From positions 1,151,774 through 1,215,773 of the forward strand of contig NZ_LNUT01000005.1 in assembly GCF_001512305.1 (NCBI RefSeq): DNA of 64,000 nucleotides. The letters run 5' to 3'. Positions within the stretch are counted from its first letter, which is position 1; each line of letters begins with the position of its first letter. Positions 35,096 through 43,516 of this stretch are shown here, piece after piece. The translations under genes and the position numbers were made by a program. This DNA is from Arthrobacter sp. EPSL27. Lineage in GTDB: Bacteria > Actinomycetota > Actinomycetes > Actinomycetales > Micrococcaceae. The notes under the pieces were generated by a model. That model made no database searches, was not told the origin of the DNA, and saw nothing but the letters and a program-made list of their open reading frames with translations.

Positions 35096-35515
35096 CTAGG
35101 ACTGGCCCGGTTCGGAGCCGACGTTGACCAGCCAGTCGGTACCGAACTTGTCCGTGCACATGCCAAAGACGTCGCCCCACGGGGATTTCTCCATCGGCAC
35201 TGTCACAGTGCCCCCGTCGGTGAGCTTGTCGAAGTAGCCGCGCAGTTCGGCCTCGTCCGAGCCGCTGAGGGACACGGAGATGCTGCTGCCGGGCGAGAAC
35301 TCCATGCTGTTGGGTGTGTCTGCGCCCATCAGGACCATGCCCGCATCGGTCCTCAGCATGGCGTGCATAATTTTGTCCTGCTCGGCGGCATCATCGCTGG
35401 CGTTGTAATCGCCGAAAGTGCTCATGGTGAGCTCGCCGCCGAAGACCGACTGGTAAAAGGCCATGGCTTCCTTCGCGTTGTCGCGGAAGCTCAGGTATGG
35501 GTTGAGAGTGGTCAT
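35096..35515 (-). CDS. VOC family protein (PhnB/3-demethylubiquinone methyltransferase-like)
   Basis: The 139-residue protein has the PhnB-type glyoxalase fold: LNPYLSFRDNAKEAMAFYQSVFGGEL, in two beta-alpha-beta-beta-beta modules, MSTFGDYNASD and the closing KSPWGDVFGMCTDKFGTDWLVNV. The usual metal ligands are not all present, as in other PhnB-like members. It is probably a small-molecule-binding protein or detoxification enzyme; no substrate can be named. AAGGAG precedes the ATG at 35515 by eight bases. Confidence 0.85.
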   Translation of the reverse strand: MTTLNPYLSFRDNAKEAMAFYQSVFGGELTMSTFGDYNASDDAAEQDKIMHAMLRTDAGMVLMGADTPNSMEFSPGSSISVSLSGSDEAELRGYFDKLTDGGTVTVPMEKSPWGDVFGMCTDKFGTDWLVNVGSEPGQS

Positions 35516-35674
35516 ATCCGGACTCCTTGCTGCAGGGACGCCGGCGCGGATGCCATGGACGGATGACATGGTGCGGCCGCCGGCGCACGTGTACATGGCC
35601 ATCCTGCCCCAAATCAGGAGTCCAGGGTAGGTGCCGGGCTGGAGCGCACGCCCCGCCCGGCCCCCTGCCCGCTC

Positions 35675-36241
35675 TTAGGCCGTCTGGCCTGCGTGCTCGC
35701 CTTCTGCGATTTCCTCAAGCAGCTTGTCGTTGAAGGCGGGAAGGTCGTGGGGGTTGCGGCTGGTCACCAGCCCCTGGTCCACCACCACTTCCTGGTCGCT
35801 CCAGTTGGCTCCGGCGTTCTTCAGGTCGGTCTGGAGCGTGTGGTACGAGGTGAGGCTCCGGCCGTTCAGGACCCCTGCCTCGATCAGCAGCCAGGGGCCG
35901 TGGCAGATGGACGCCACCGGCTTGTGCTGCTCGAAGAACGCGCGGGTGAACGCCTGGGCGTCCTTGTCGGCGCGGAGGTGGTCCGCGTTGACCACGCCGC
36001 CGGGGATGACCAGGGCGTGGAAATCGGCGGCATTGGCTTCGGCGGCGGTCAGGTCGACGTCGAACGTCTGGCCCTTGTCCGTGCCGTCGTAGCCCTGGAC
36101 CGTCCCGCTCTTCGGGGCCACGAGGGTGGGCTCTCCACCGGCCTCCTTGACGGCGTTCCAGGGGCTGGTGAGCTCCACCTGCTCCACGCCGTCGGTGAGC
36201 AGGAACGCAACTTTCTTACCGGCAATGTTGTGCTGGGACAC
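35675..36241 (-). CDS. DJ-1/PfpI family type 1 glutamine amidotransferase-like protein
   Basis: The 188-residue protein begins KKVAFLLTDGVEQVELTSPW with the conserved Glu of the family, and has the reactive cysteine in ASICHGPWLLIEAGVL (nucleophile elbow). DLTAAEANAADFHALVIPGGV is the flavodoxin-like core. Such proteins are general-stress chaperones or deglycases/peptidases of the YhbO/PfpI group. The start is GTG 36241 with GGAGG upstream by seven bases; a start at 36280 is rejected. It is divergent from the DUF2630 gene. Confidence 0.87.
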   Translation of the reverse strand: MSQHNIAGKKVAFLLTDGVEQVELTSPWNAVKEAGGEPTLVAPKSGTVQGYDGTDKGQTFDVDLTAAEANAADFHALVIPGGVVNADHLRADKDAQAFTRAFFEQHKPVASICHGPWLLIEAGVLNGRSLTSYHTLQTDLKNAGANWSDQEVVVDQGLVTSRNPHDLPAFNDKLLEEIAEGEHAGQTA

Positions 36242-36301
36242 AGGTCCTCCTCTGACGAGTTTGATGCTGTACACGACCAACTCTAGGAAGCCGGAAAATA
36301 A

Positions 36302-36316
36302 TAAGCAAGCTGATCA
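36302..36316. promoter_or_regulatory. TAAGCAAGCTGATCA element in the PfpI/DUF2630 intergenic region
   Basis: Within the AT-rich centre of the 163-bp divergent gap lies TAAGCAAGCTGATCA, similar to TAAGCATACTGACAG at 34842. CATATT right after it could serve as -10 for the plus-strand gene. It is a candidate shared regulatory element. Confidence 0.25.
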
Positions 36317-36404
36317 TATTGGCTCTGGCCAGGGCATGGCGGCCTCGCTAGGCTGGCGGGAGGACTGCTCCCGCGAAAGACTGCTACCGAAGAAGAAGGC
36401 CGTC

Positions 36405-36656
36405 ATGGACGAACAACGCATCCTGGATCAAATCTCGGCCCTGGTCGAGGAGGAACAAAATCTCCGCGAGAAGGCACCGTCCTCGTCGCCGGACTATGAG
36501 CACGGACCCGACCACGCCCGGCTGCAGCGGATCCAAGAGGACCTGGACCAGTGCTGGGACCTCCTGCGGCAGCGCCGGGCCAAGGCGCAGTACGGCGAGA
36601 ACCCGGATGAGGCCCAGCCCCGCCCCGTGGAGCAGGTGGAAAACTACGAGTCCTGA
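36405..36656 (+). CDS. DUF2630 family protein
   Basis: The 83-residue protein is helical and highly charged. It matches DUF2630, with ILDQISALVEEEQNLRE at the N-terminus, DYEHGPDHARLQRIQEDLDQ in the centre and CWDLLRQRRAKAQYGENPD following. Members are small actinobacterial proteins of unknown function, often near stress genes. AAGAAGG precedes the ATG at 36405. It is followed after 39 bp by the CapA-type gene on the same strand. Confidence 0.82.
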   Translation: MDEQRILDQISALVEEEQNLREKAPSSSPDYEHGPDHARLQRIQEDLDQCWDLLRQRRAKAQYGENPDEAQPRPVEQVENYES

Positions 36657-36695
36657 CCCGGCCTGCTGTTCAAAAGCGCCGGCGGGCGGACTGCC

Positions 36696-37685
36696 ATGCT
36701 GATTGCGTTGCTGGGCGACGTCATGCTGGGGCGGCTGGTGAACCAGCGGCTGAGGCGCGCCCCGGCCGGCTACGTCTGGGGCGATACGGTGTCCGTACTG
36801 GGCCAGGCGGATCTCACAATCGCCAACCTCGAATGCGTCCTGGCCGACGGCGGCGAGCCGGCACCCGGGAAGGTGTTCCATTTCCGTTCCGACCCGAAGA
36901 ACGTCAAGAGCCTCTGCGCCGCAGGCATCGGGATGGTGTCCCTGGCCAACAACCACGTCCTGGACTACGGGCCGGACGCCTTCCGGGAGATGATTCCCGT
37001 GCTCGACGCGGCGGGCATCCTGCACGCCGGTGCCGGGCTGGACGGGGACGCCGCGCGCCGGCCCGCGGTGCGCCGGGTGTGCGGGACCGCCGTCGGGCTC
37101 ATTGCGTTCACCGACAACCAGCCGGACTGGGAAGCGGACGGCGGGCCCGGCGTCTATTACATTCCGGTGGAGGATCCCGACCGCAGGGTGGCGGACCTGC
37201 TGGACCTGGTGCGGCGGACCAAAACCCGGGTCCAGATCCTGGTCGTGTCGGCGCATTGGGGCCCCAACTGGGGCTCGGGCGCGCCCGGTGAACACCGCTC
37301 GCTGGCAAGGGCCCTCGTGGAGGCAGGGGCCGACGTCATCTACGGGCATTCCCCGCACATCTTCCGCGGCATCGAGGTCTTCCGGAACAGGCCCATCATC
37401 TACAGCGCCGGCGACTTCGTGGACGACTACGCAGTGGACCCGGTGGAACGCAATGACCAGTCGTTCATCTTCCTGCTCGAAGCGGACGGCGGCACGCCCC
37501 GGACCCTGCGGCTGCACCCCACCTTGATCACCGACTTCCAGGTCCGGCTGGCGGGCAAGGGCTCCCGGCAGGCCGTGGACCGGATGCAGCGGCTCAGCCG
37601 GCACCTCGGGACCGCGAGCGCATGGAACGCCGACGGCGGGTTCCTGGAAGTACCGTTGTCCACTGAGGCTGAGACAGGGATCTAA
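36696..37685 (+). CDS. CapA family protein (poly-gamma-glutamate synthesis-type metallophosphatase fold)
   Basis: The 329-residue protein has the PGA_cap/CapA core: LIALLGDVMLGRLVN at the N-terminus, LANNHVLDYGPDAF near residue 85, VVSAHWGPNWGSG near 185 and YGHSPHIFRGIEVF near 215, which supply the metal-binding Asp, Asn and His residues of a calcineurin-like fold. CapA takes part in anchoring or making poly-gamma-glutamate in Bacillus, but most bacterial homologs have unknown roles. No signal peptide is present, unlike many members, so it may be cytosolic. Confidence 0.85.
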   Translation: MLIALLGDVMLGRLVNQRLRRAPAGYVWGDTVSVLGQADLTIANLECVLADGGEPAPGKVFHFRSDPKNVKSLCAAGIGMVSLANNHVLDYGPDAFREMIPVLDAAGILHAGAGLDGDAARRPAVRRVCGTAVGLIAFTDNQPDWEADGGPGVYYIPVEDPDRRVADLLDLVRRTKTRVQILVVSAHWGPNWGSGAPGEHRSLARALVEAGADVIYGHSPHIFRGIEVFRNRPIIYSAGDFVDDYAVDPVERNDQSFIFLLEADGGTPRTLRLHPTLITDFQVRLAGKGSRQAVDRMQRLSRHLGTASAWNADGGFLEVPLSTEAETGI

Positions 37686-37788
37686 CGGGACGGTAACCCG
37701 CAGTTAACGCAGCGGTGTGAGACTGGCTCTTCGGACCCATCGGGACTGACCCCTCCCTGCACGGCAACCCTCTCAAGGAGCAGCAGAC

Positions 37789-38013
37789 ATGACCAGTCCA
37801 GACCACAACCTCTCCACCGGCCCGCAGATCCACGAGGACTCCCAGAACAGGCCGGACCTGAGCAGCACCCACGTCCGCGAGGACGTCGCCATCACCGGCC
37901 GGTGCGGCAACGTCCACCTCCCGACGGGCCGGACCTGCGACCTGCCGGAACGGCACGAAGGGTCCTGCCATTTTGTGGATCCGAAGGAGGCGGAAAACCT
38001 GGCAGCGCGGTAG
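37789..38013 (+). CDS. Small Cys/His-rich protein
   Basis: The 74-residue protein has a hydrophilic first half and a C-terminal CGNVHLPTGRTCDLPERHEG followed by SCHF. The spacing of three Cys and two or three His (C-x9-C-x5-H-x3-C-H) resembles a small zinc-binding knuckle found on many short actinobacterial proteins. No function is known. AAGGAG lies nine bases before the ATG. It stands between the CapA and DUF6221 genes. Confidence 0.6.
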   Translation: MTSPDHNLSTGPQIHEDSQNRPDLSSTHVREDVAITGRCGNVHLPTGRTCDLPERHEGSCHFVDPKEAENLAAR

Positions 38014-38029
38014 GCGCACGTCTCTCCCG

Positions 38030-38063
38030 CCGGGCAGCGCTGGTTGCCGGGCAGCGCTGGTTG
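38030..38063. repeat. Perfect 17-bp tandem duplication
   Basis: CCGGGCAGCGCTGGTTG occurs twice head to tail (38030-38046 and 38047-38063), and a third partial copy ACGGGCAG follows. It lies in the short gap just before the DUF6221 start codon and may affect the leader of that gene. Confidence 0.8.
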
Positions 38064-38093
38064 ACGGGCAGTGACCGCGCGTATCCTCGCGGT

Positions 38094-38411
38094 GTGGACA
38101 TCGTGGATTTCCTGTCCGCGCGGATCGGCGAGGACGAAGCCGCGGCACGGGCCCTCCTTGGCGACCGGAGCCTCTCAAAATCCGGCGTCTGGTATGAACA
38201 GCGCCTGCTGCTCGAATGCGAGGCCAAACGGCACCTGATCCGCATCGTGGAATCCGCCAGGCAGTCGGCCCTGGCGGCGATGGTCAGCGGCTCCGGCCAG
38301 GACGCGGGCTGGATTCCGCAGTCACTGGAGTGGATGGAGCAGTCGCTGGCCGCGCTCGCCCTGCCCTATTACGACCACCCCGATTTCGACCAGGCCTGGT
38401 TCCGCACCTAG
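38094..38411 (+). CDS. DUF6221 family protein
   Basis: The 105-residue protein starts at GTG 38094 (VDIVDFLSARIGEDEAAARALL) and matches DUF6221, small actinobacterial proteins with the core LLECEAKRHLIRIVE and a C-terminal ALPYYDHPDFDQAWF. The YYDHPDF motif is a strong family mark. The function is unknown. No clear ribosome binding site is seen; the tandem repeat is directly upstream. Confidence 0.8.
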   Translation: MDIVDFLSARIGEDEAAARALLGDRSLSKSGVWYEQRLLLECEAKRHLIRIVESARQSALAAMVSGSGQDAGWIPQSLEWMEQSLAALALPYYDHPDFDQAWFRT

Positions 38412-38522
38412 GGACGGTTTCTTCCTCCAAGAATTTTCCAAGGTCCGTGTGAATTATCCATTCGCGGGCCTAAGCTAAGAGCGGGGGGCGCTCATTAGCG
38501 AAGTCGCTTAAGGGAGGCCAGT

Positions 38523-39959
38523 ATGTTCAGCCACGTCCGCCGTACGGGATCGTCACGCAAAGCGGCCGCAGCCGCGGGCCAGGGCCGGGATCCCGCCAAG
38601 GCAGCCCCTCCGCCCCCCTCGAAACACCGCTGGCGCGGCTTCATCGGCGGCCTCGCGGCGTTGGGCCTGGTGGTGGGCGGCAGCCTCGCTGCAGCCCTTC
38701 CCTCTGCAGGCGCGGAGAAGGAACAGCGCTACATCGTGGTGCTGAAGGACGGCGTTGCTGACGCCGGCACCGCCGCCGCAACGCAACAGGGCAGCTATGG
38801 CCTCACCGTATCCACGGTGTACCGGAGCGCCGTGACCGGATACGCCGCCACCATGACACCATCCGTTGCCGCCCGGCTCGCCGCAGATCCGGGCGTTGAT
38901 TTCGTCAGCGTGGCCCGGGAGTTCGAGAAGCCTGCGGACCCCGGACCGGACTCCCAGGTCGCCCCGCTCTGGTGGCTGAGGATGGGCGGGGGCCTTCCCG
39001 ACGGCAAGAAGCAGTGGAAGCAGGACTCCATCGACGTCAACGTGGCCGTGATCGACAGCGGCATCGATGCCAGCCATCCGGACCTTAATGTCCGTGGCGG
39101 CGTCGACTGCTCCTCGGGTTCACCGTCCGAGGTGACGCCGACGGACGACGTCGGGCACGGCACCCTGGTGGCGGGTGTGATCGGCGCCAGGGACAACGAT
39201 CTGGGTGTGATCGGCGCAGCCCCGGGCGCCCCGCTGTGGTCCATCCGCGTGGTGAATGACGCCGGCGTGATCACGGAGGACATGCTCATTTGCGCCATTG
39301 ACTGGGTGACGGCGACGCGCACCGACGACGACCCGGACAACGACATCCAGGTGGCCAACATCAGCATCGGCGGGCCGGGGACGGAAACCGCCAACTGCGG
39401 CAAGGGCACGGATCCGATGCACTACGCCTTGTGCCGCTCCGTCAAAGCCGGTGTCGCCTACGCGGTGGCTGCCGGTAACTCCGGCCAGGACATCGCGGGG
39501 TTCGTTCCCGCCACGTACGACGAGGTGCTGACCGCGACGGCGATCGCGGACTTCGACGGCAAGCCCGAAGGTCTCGCTGAGCCGCTCTGCGGATCAGAGG
39601 ACTGGTCGGTGCGGGGCCAGAAGGATGACCAGCCGGCGTACTTCTCCAACTTCGCCAGCGAATCCGAGGACCAGGACCACACCATCGCGGCCCCGGGCGT
39701 CTGTGTGACCTCCACGACGCCGGGCGGATACGGGGTGGCCCATGGCACCAGTTTCGCCAGCCCCGCCGTGGCCGGCTCGCTGGCCCTGTGCATCAGCAAG
39801 GGGGCCTGCGAGGGCTCGGGCAAGGAAGTGATGGCCCAGTTCCTGGAGCTGACGGCCGAATACAACCAGAAGCACGAGGACTTCGGCTTCGACGGTGACC
39901 CGTCCCGCCCCATCGAGGGGCAGTACTACGGCAATCTGGCCCAGATCGCCGACTACTGA
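38523..39959 (+). CDS. Secreted S8 family serine peptidase (subtilase)
   Basis: The 478-residue protein has a basic lead of about 37 residues, a hydrophobic signal segment (GFIGGLAALGLVVGGSLAAAL) and cleavage near SAGA-EK. An inhibitor I9-like propeptide follows (RYIVVLKDG to about residue 133). The catalytic triad is D178 (AVIDSGID), H212 (GHGTLVAGVIGA) and S410 (GTSFASPAVAG), with N319 (AAGNSG) in the oxyanion hole. It should be exported, self-processed and active outside the cell. AAGGGAGG precedes the ATG. Its gene is a single unit. Confidence 0.92.
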   Translation: MFSHVRRTGSSRKAAAAAGQGRDPAKAAPPPPSKHRWRGFIGGLAALGLVVGGSLAAALPSAGAEKEQRYIVVLKDGVADAGTAAATQQGSYGLTVSTVYRSAVTGYAATMTPSVAARLAADPGVDFVSVAREFEKPADPGPDSQVAPLWWLRMGGGLPDGKKQWKQDSIDVNVAVIDSGIDASHPDLNVRGGVDCSSGSPSEVTPTDDVGHGTLVAGVIGARDNDLGVIGAAPGAPLWSIRVVNDAGVITEDMLICAIDWVTATRTDDDPDNDIQVANISIGGPGTETANCGKGTDPMHYALCRSVKAGVAYAVAAGNSGQDIAGFVPATYDEVLTATAIADFDGKPEGLAEPLCGSEDWSVRGQKDDQPAYFSNFASESEDQDHTIAAPGVCVTSTTPGGYGVAHGTSFASPAVAGSLALCISKGACEGSGKEVMAQFLELTAEYNQKHEDFGFDGDPSRPIEGQYYGNLAQIADY

Positions 39960-39995
39960 CGCGCAGCTATTGACGCGCTGCAGGGGCGCAGCAGG

Positions 39996-40604
39996 CTAGG
40001 AACCGGACCAGATCCGCCGCCACCAGCGGCGGCGGGTTTCCGGTTTCTGGCGCGCCTCCTGCTCCGCCGCGACGGCCGCGAGCGCGGAACGGCGCTCCGC
40101 CCAGGCCCGCACCTCCGCCTCGACATCACGGGTTTTGGTGATCACGGGTGGTCCGCCTTGAAGCTGCCGGCGGGCGTTCACCACCCGCGTATTGAAATCT
40201 TCCAGCAGTTCGCGCACCTGCTTCTCGGAGTGCAGTTCACTGATCCGGCTGTCCAGCCCGGCGTCCTCGGTGCGGAGCATGATCGCTGCCGGTCCCATGC
40301 CGGTGATGTTTTCGCGCTGGATCAGGCCCTTGACCCACCAGTCGGGGTCGTACTTCTCCCCCAGCCCGGGGATGGGCTTGCCGGCGTACTTCAGGTGGTC
40401 GAACTTCCCCTGGGCCATGGCGTCGCGGATCAGGTACTCGGCCCGCTGCGCGTCGTCGAACCTGGCGCGCAGTTCCCGTTCCTTCTCCTCGGCCGCGGCC
40501 AGCTCTTCTTCCTCCTGGACCGTCATCCCGCTCATCCTCAGCGCCCGGAGTTCGGCTGCGCGCTCCACCCGGCGCCGGAACGCCCCGCCCGATTCGGTGC
40601 CCAT
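39996..40604 (-). CDS. DUF1992 (DnaJ homolog C28-like) protein
   Basis: The 202-residue protein contains a DUF1992 domain (about residues 55-125): AEYLIRDAMAQGKFDHLKYAGKPI (in part), then KYDPDWWVKGLIQRENI. Downstream is a coiled coil (ISELHSEKQVRELLEDFNTRVVNARRQ) and a basic tail WWRRIW. Members are linked to DnaJ subfamily C28 proteins in eukaryotes; the bacterial role is unknown. GGGAGGG precedes the ATG by six bases. It converges with the subtilase gene. Confidence 0.8.
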   Translation of the reverse strand: MGTESGGAFRRRVERAAELRALRMSGMTVQEEEELAAAEEKERELRARFDDAQRAEYLIRDAMAQGKFDHLKYAGKPIPGLGEKYDPDWWVKGLIQRENITGMGPAAIMLRTEDAGLDSRISELHSEKQVRELLEDFNTRVVNARRQLQGGPPVITKTRDVEAEVRAWAERRSALAAVAAEQEARQKPETRRRWWRRIWSGS

Positions 40605-40823
40605 TGTGTCCCTCCCCCTGGCTGGCCGTACGGATCCTCCTTCCAGTATGCAAAGCGAACTCCGGGGCGGCCAAGGGACGGCGCCCGCAGCGGGGCCTCC
40701 CCCTCCCGCCGGGGACCGCCGTCGGGGTGCATGTCCCGGCAGGTATATTGGCTGGCCGGGCCGGTGCAAACAGGGCCGATCGGCCCCCGGCTGTCCACAG
40801 GTCCGGTCCAGTACACTTCTGCA

Positions 40824-41990
40824 ATGAGGCTTCTGTATATTGCAGAAAGTGTGCCGAACCGGGACCCCGTGCACGGCGACGGCAGCTCGATGATTTCCTA
40901 CGAGGTGCTGCGGAACCTGCCTGCCGACGTCGACGTCACCCTCCTCACGTACTCCGGACCGGCGGGGCTCCCGGAAGACATCCGCAGCCGCTGCGCAGCT
41001 GTGCACATCCTGGCGCCCCGGAGCCGCAATGCGGCGCTGGTACGGTCCATCGGCGGGCTGCTGGGGCTCGGAAAACATGAACGTGCCACTGCCGAAGCTG
41101 TCTCAACCGTGGCCAGGCTGTCGGCGGACAGCGATGCCACCCTGATCCATGGCCCGCACGCACTCTTCCTCGCCCGCCACGTCCACGGCCCGGTGGTGCT
41201 GCAGACGGTGGACCCGTGGTCGATCAGGGCCGGGATGGACACCGCCATCGCGGGCCGCCTGCGGCCGGCGTACCGGGCGCGGGAGCGCCTGGCCCTGCGG
41301 GCCGAACGGCGGCTGCCGGCACGGGCCCGCCTTCTCACCGTGGGGGCGCAGGACGCGCTGGAATGGTCCCAGCGCCTGGGCCGCCCGGTGCGGAGCATCC
41401 CCAACGGGGCCGAGGCGGCCCGCCGCCCGGCCGCCCGCCAGGCCCGCCCCGTGGCCTGCTTCGTCGGCAGCCTGAACTACGGGCCGAACATCGACGCCGC
41501 GAAGGTCCTGGTCGGCACCATCGCCCCCTTCGTCTGGAAGCAGGTGCCCGAAGCCCGTTTTGTCCTCGCCGGCCGCCGTCCCGGACCTGAGGTCCTGGCC
41601 CTGGCCGGCCCGCGGGTGGAGGTCCTGGCAAACGTCCCTTCGGTCTTGGACGTCTTCGAGTCCGCCAACGTTGCCGCTTTCCCCGACGAGCATGGCGTGG
41701 GGATCAGGAACTCGGTCCGTGAAGCGCTGGCGGCCGGCCTTCCCGTCGTGGCGACGCCGGTGGCCGCCCGGGAGCAGGACCCGCACCCTCTGCTGACGGT
41801 AGAAGGGGACACAGGACGTTTCGTGCAGCACCTCGTGGACCGGTTGACGGCGCCGCGGCCGGAGCAGGGACAGCAGGAAGCCACCGCCGTCCGGACTTGG
41901 AAGGCGGTGGCCGAGGAATACGTGGAGGAACTCCGCAGCGCGATCCGGCCGGGCAGCGCCGGAGTGGCGCTGGGAAGCTCACCGGCATGA
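40824..41990 (+). CDS. Glycosyltransferase family 4
   Basis: The 388-residue enzyme has a GT-B fold. The N-terminal half begins RLLYIAESVPNRDPVHGDG, and the C-terminal half has ACFVGSLNYGPNIDAAKVL, a nucleotide-sugar loop region near RFVLAGRRPGPEV, and the late Glu motif in SVREALAAGLPVVATPVAA. It should transfer a sugar to a lipid-linked acceptor on the cytosolic face. It overlaps the flippase start by four bases, so both belong to the first block of the surface glycan locus. ATG 40824 is chosen by the family N-terminus. Confidence 0.87.
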   Translation: MRLLYIAESVPNRDPVHGDGSSMISYEVLRNLPADVDVTLLTYSGPAGLPEDIRSRCAAVHILAPRSRNAALVRSIGGLLGLGKHERATAEAVSTVARLSADSDATLIHGPHALFLARHVHGPVVLQTVDPWSIRAGMDTAIAGRLRPAYRARERLALRAERRLPARARLLTVGAQDALEWSQRLGRPVRSIPNGAEAARRPAARQARPVACFVGSLNYGPNIDAAKVLVGTIAPFVWKQVPEARFVLAGRRPGPEVLALAGPRVEVLANVPSVLDVFESANVAAFPDEHGVGIRNSVREALAAGLPVVATPVAAREQDPHPLLTVEGDTGRFVQHLVDRLTAPRPEQGQQEATAVRTWKAVAEEYVEELRSAIRPGSAGVALGSSPA

Positions 41991-43438
41991 CGTACGCTCC
42001 CGGGGAACTCGCCCGCACCGGAGTCCGGGGCGCCATCTGGCAGGGACTGGCTTTCGCGAGCGGGAGAATCATTGTCCTGGTCACCACCATCGTGCTCGCG
42101 CGCCTGCTGTCGCCCGAGGAATACGGCCTGGTGGCCCTGGCCCTGGTCCTCATGGCCTACGCGGACACCATTGCGGACGCCGGCGTGGCACAGGCACTGG
42201 TCTACCTGCCGCGCACGGGAGTGATCGCGAGGTCCGCGCTGCTGATCTCCGCCGCCCTTGGCACCCTCCTGGGCCTGGCCGCCTACCTTGCCGCCCCGTG
42301 GATCGCGGACCTCTTCAACCTCCCCGACGTGACGCCCCTGGTCCAGGTCCTGGGCATCTCGGTGCTGGCCACCTCGCTGGGTGCAGTCCCCGAGGCCCTG
42401 CTGCGGCGTGACCTGCAGTTCAAGAAACTCACCGCAGCCCCCGTGATCCGCGCCGCCACCATGGGCACAGTCACCCTCTCCCTCGCCTTTACCGGCCACG
42501 GCGCCTGGTCGCTGGCCGTGGGAACCGCGGCAGGGTCCGTGGCCTACGCCGTTACGTGCTGGGTCCTGGTGGGCAGGAATGCGCCGTGGCAGATCTGGCG
42601 GGTGGGCACGGAGGCCCTGCAGGCGAACCTGAAATACGGCGCACCGGTCGCCGGCAGCAGCCTGCTGGCCCGGCTGATCTTCGACATCGACTACCTCATC
42701 ATCGGCCTGTTCCTGGGTGCGCAGGCGCTGGGCTACTACACGCTGGCCTTCCGCCTCCCCGAGGTGCTGATCATCAATGTCTTCTTCGTGCTGTCCACGG
42801 TCCTGTTCCCGCTGTACGCGCAGGTGCGCAACGAGCCGGAAAGGCTCCGCTCCGGCTACCTGACCAGCGTCCGGATCCAGTCCCTGTACGGGGTCACCAC
42901 GGGGGTGGGGCTAGCGGTGGTGGCGCCTGTCCTGGTGCCCCTGGTCTTCGGCGAGAAGTGGATGGACGCCGTGCTGCCGCTCGTCTTCCTCTCCCTCTAC
43001 GCAGCGGCCCGGTCCCTGGGGGCCGGCGCCAACGATGTCTACAAGGCCATCGGCCGGCCCGGCCTGTCGATCGGTGTGTCGCTGGTCCGGCTGGCCGTCC
43101 TGCTGCCGGTCCTGCTGTTCGCCACCCAGTGGGGAATCGTGGGCATCGCCTGCGCACAGTTCCTCGCGGCCGTGGTGTTCGCCTGCGGCATGCAGCTCGT
43201 GGCTGCCCGGGTCATCCAGCTCCGGGCACGCGCACTGCTCCGCGCGGTGGCGCCCGGCCTGGTGTGCGGGGCTGCGGTGGCGGTGGTGGGCCTGGGCATC
43301 CTGGCGGCTCCGGCCCTGGGCGGGGTGACCACGCTGCTCCTGGTGGTCCCCACGGCCGTGGCAGTGGTCTACGCGATTGTCCGGTTCGGATTCAGGCCCC
43401 TGCACGATGAGCTGATGCAGCTCTTCCGCCGCCACTGA
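41987..43438 (+). CDS. Wzx-type oligosaccharide flippase (MOP superfamily)
   Basis: The 483-residue protein has about 12-14 membrane helices and the polysaccharide-synthesis-protein signature, for example GAIWQGLAFASGRIIVLVTTIVLARLLSPEEYG (in parts), AYADTIADAGVAQALV, LQANLKYGAPVAGSSLLARL, and YYTLAFRLPEVL. It should flip lipid-linked repeat units across the membrane. It is coupled to the GT4 gene by an ATGA overlap, fitting a Wzx/Wzy-type export route. Confidence 0.88.
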   Translation: MTYAPGELARTGVRGAIWQGLAFASGRIIVLVTTIVLARLLSPEEYGLVALALVLMAYADTIADAGVAQALVYLPRTGVIARSALLISAALGTLLGLAAYLAAPWIADLFNLPDVTPLVQVLGISVLATSLGAVPEALLRRDLQFKKLTAAPVIRAATMGTVTLSLAFTGHGAWSLAVGTAAGSVAYAVTCWVLVGRNAPWQIWRVGTEALQANLKYGAPVAGSSLLARLIFDIDYLIIGLFLGAQALGYYTLAFRLPEVLIINVFFVLSTVLFPLYAQVRNEPERLRSGYLTSVRIQSLYGVTTGVGLAVVAPVLVPLVFGEKWMDAVLPLVFLSLYAAARSLGAGANDVYKAIGRPGLSIGVSLVRLAVLLPVLLFATQWGIVGIACAQFLAAVVFACGMQLVAARVIQLRARALLRAVAPGLVCGAAVAVVGLGILAAPALGGVTTLLLVVPTAVAVVYAIVRFGFRPLHDELMQLFRRH

Positions 43439-43516
43439 GACCGCCTGCGGGCCGGGGTACCGGGTGCCGGGGTGTCGAGGTGCCCGGGTGCCGGGTGCTC
43501 CGGACCCCGGCGGTGC

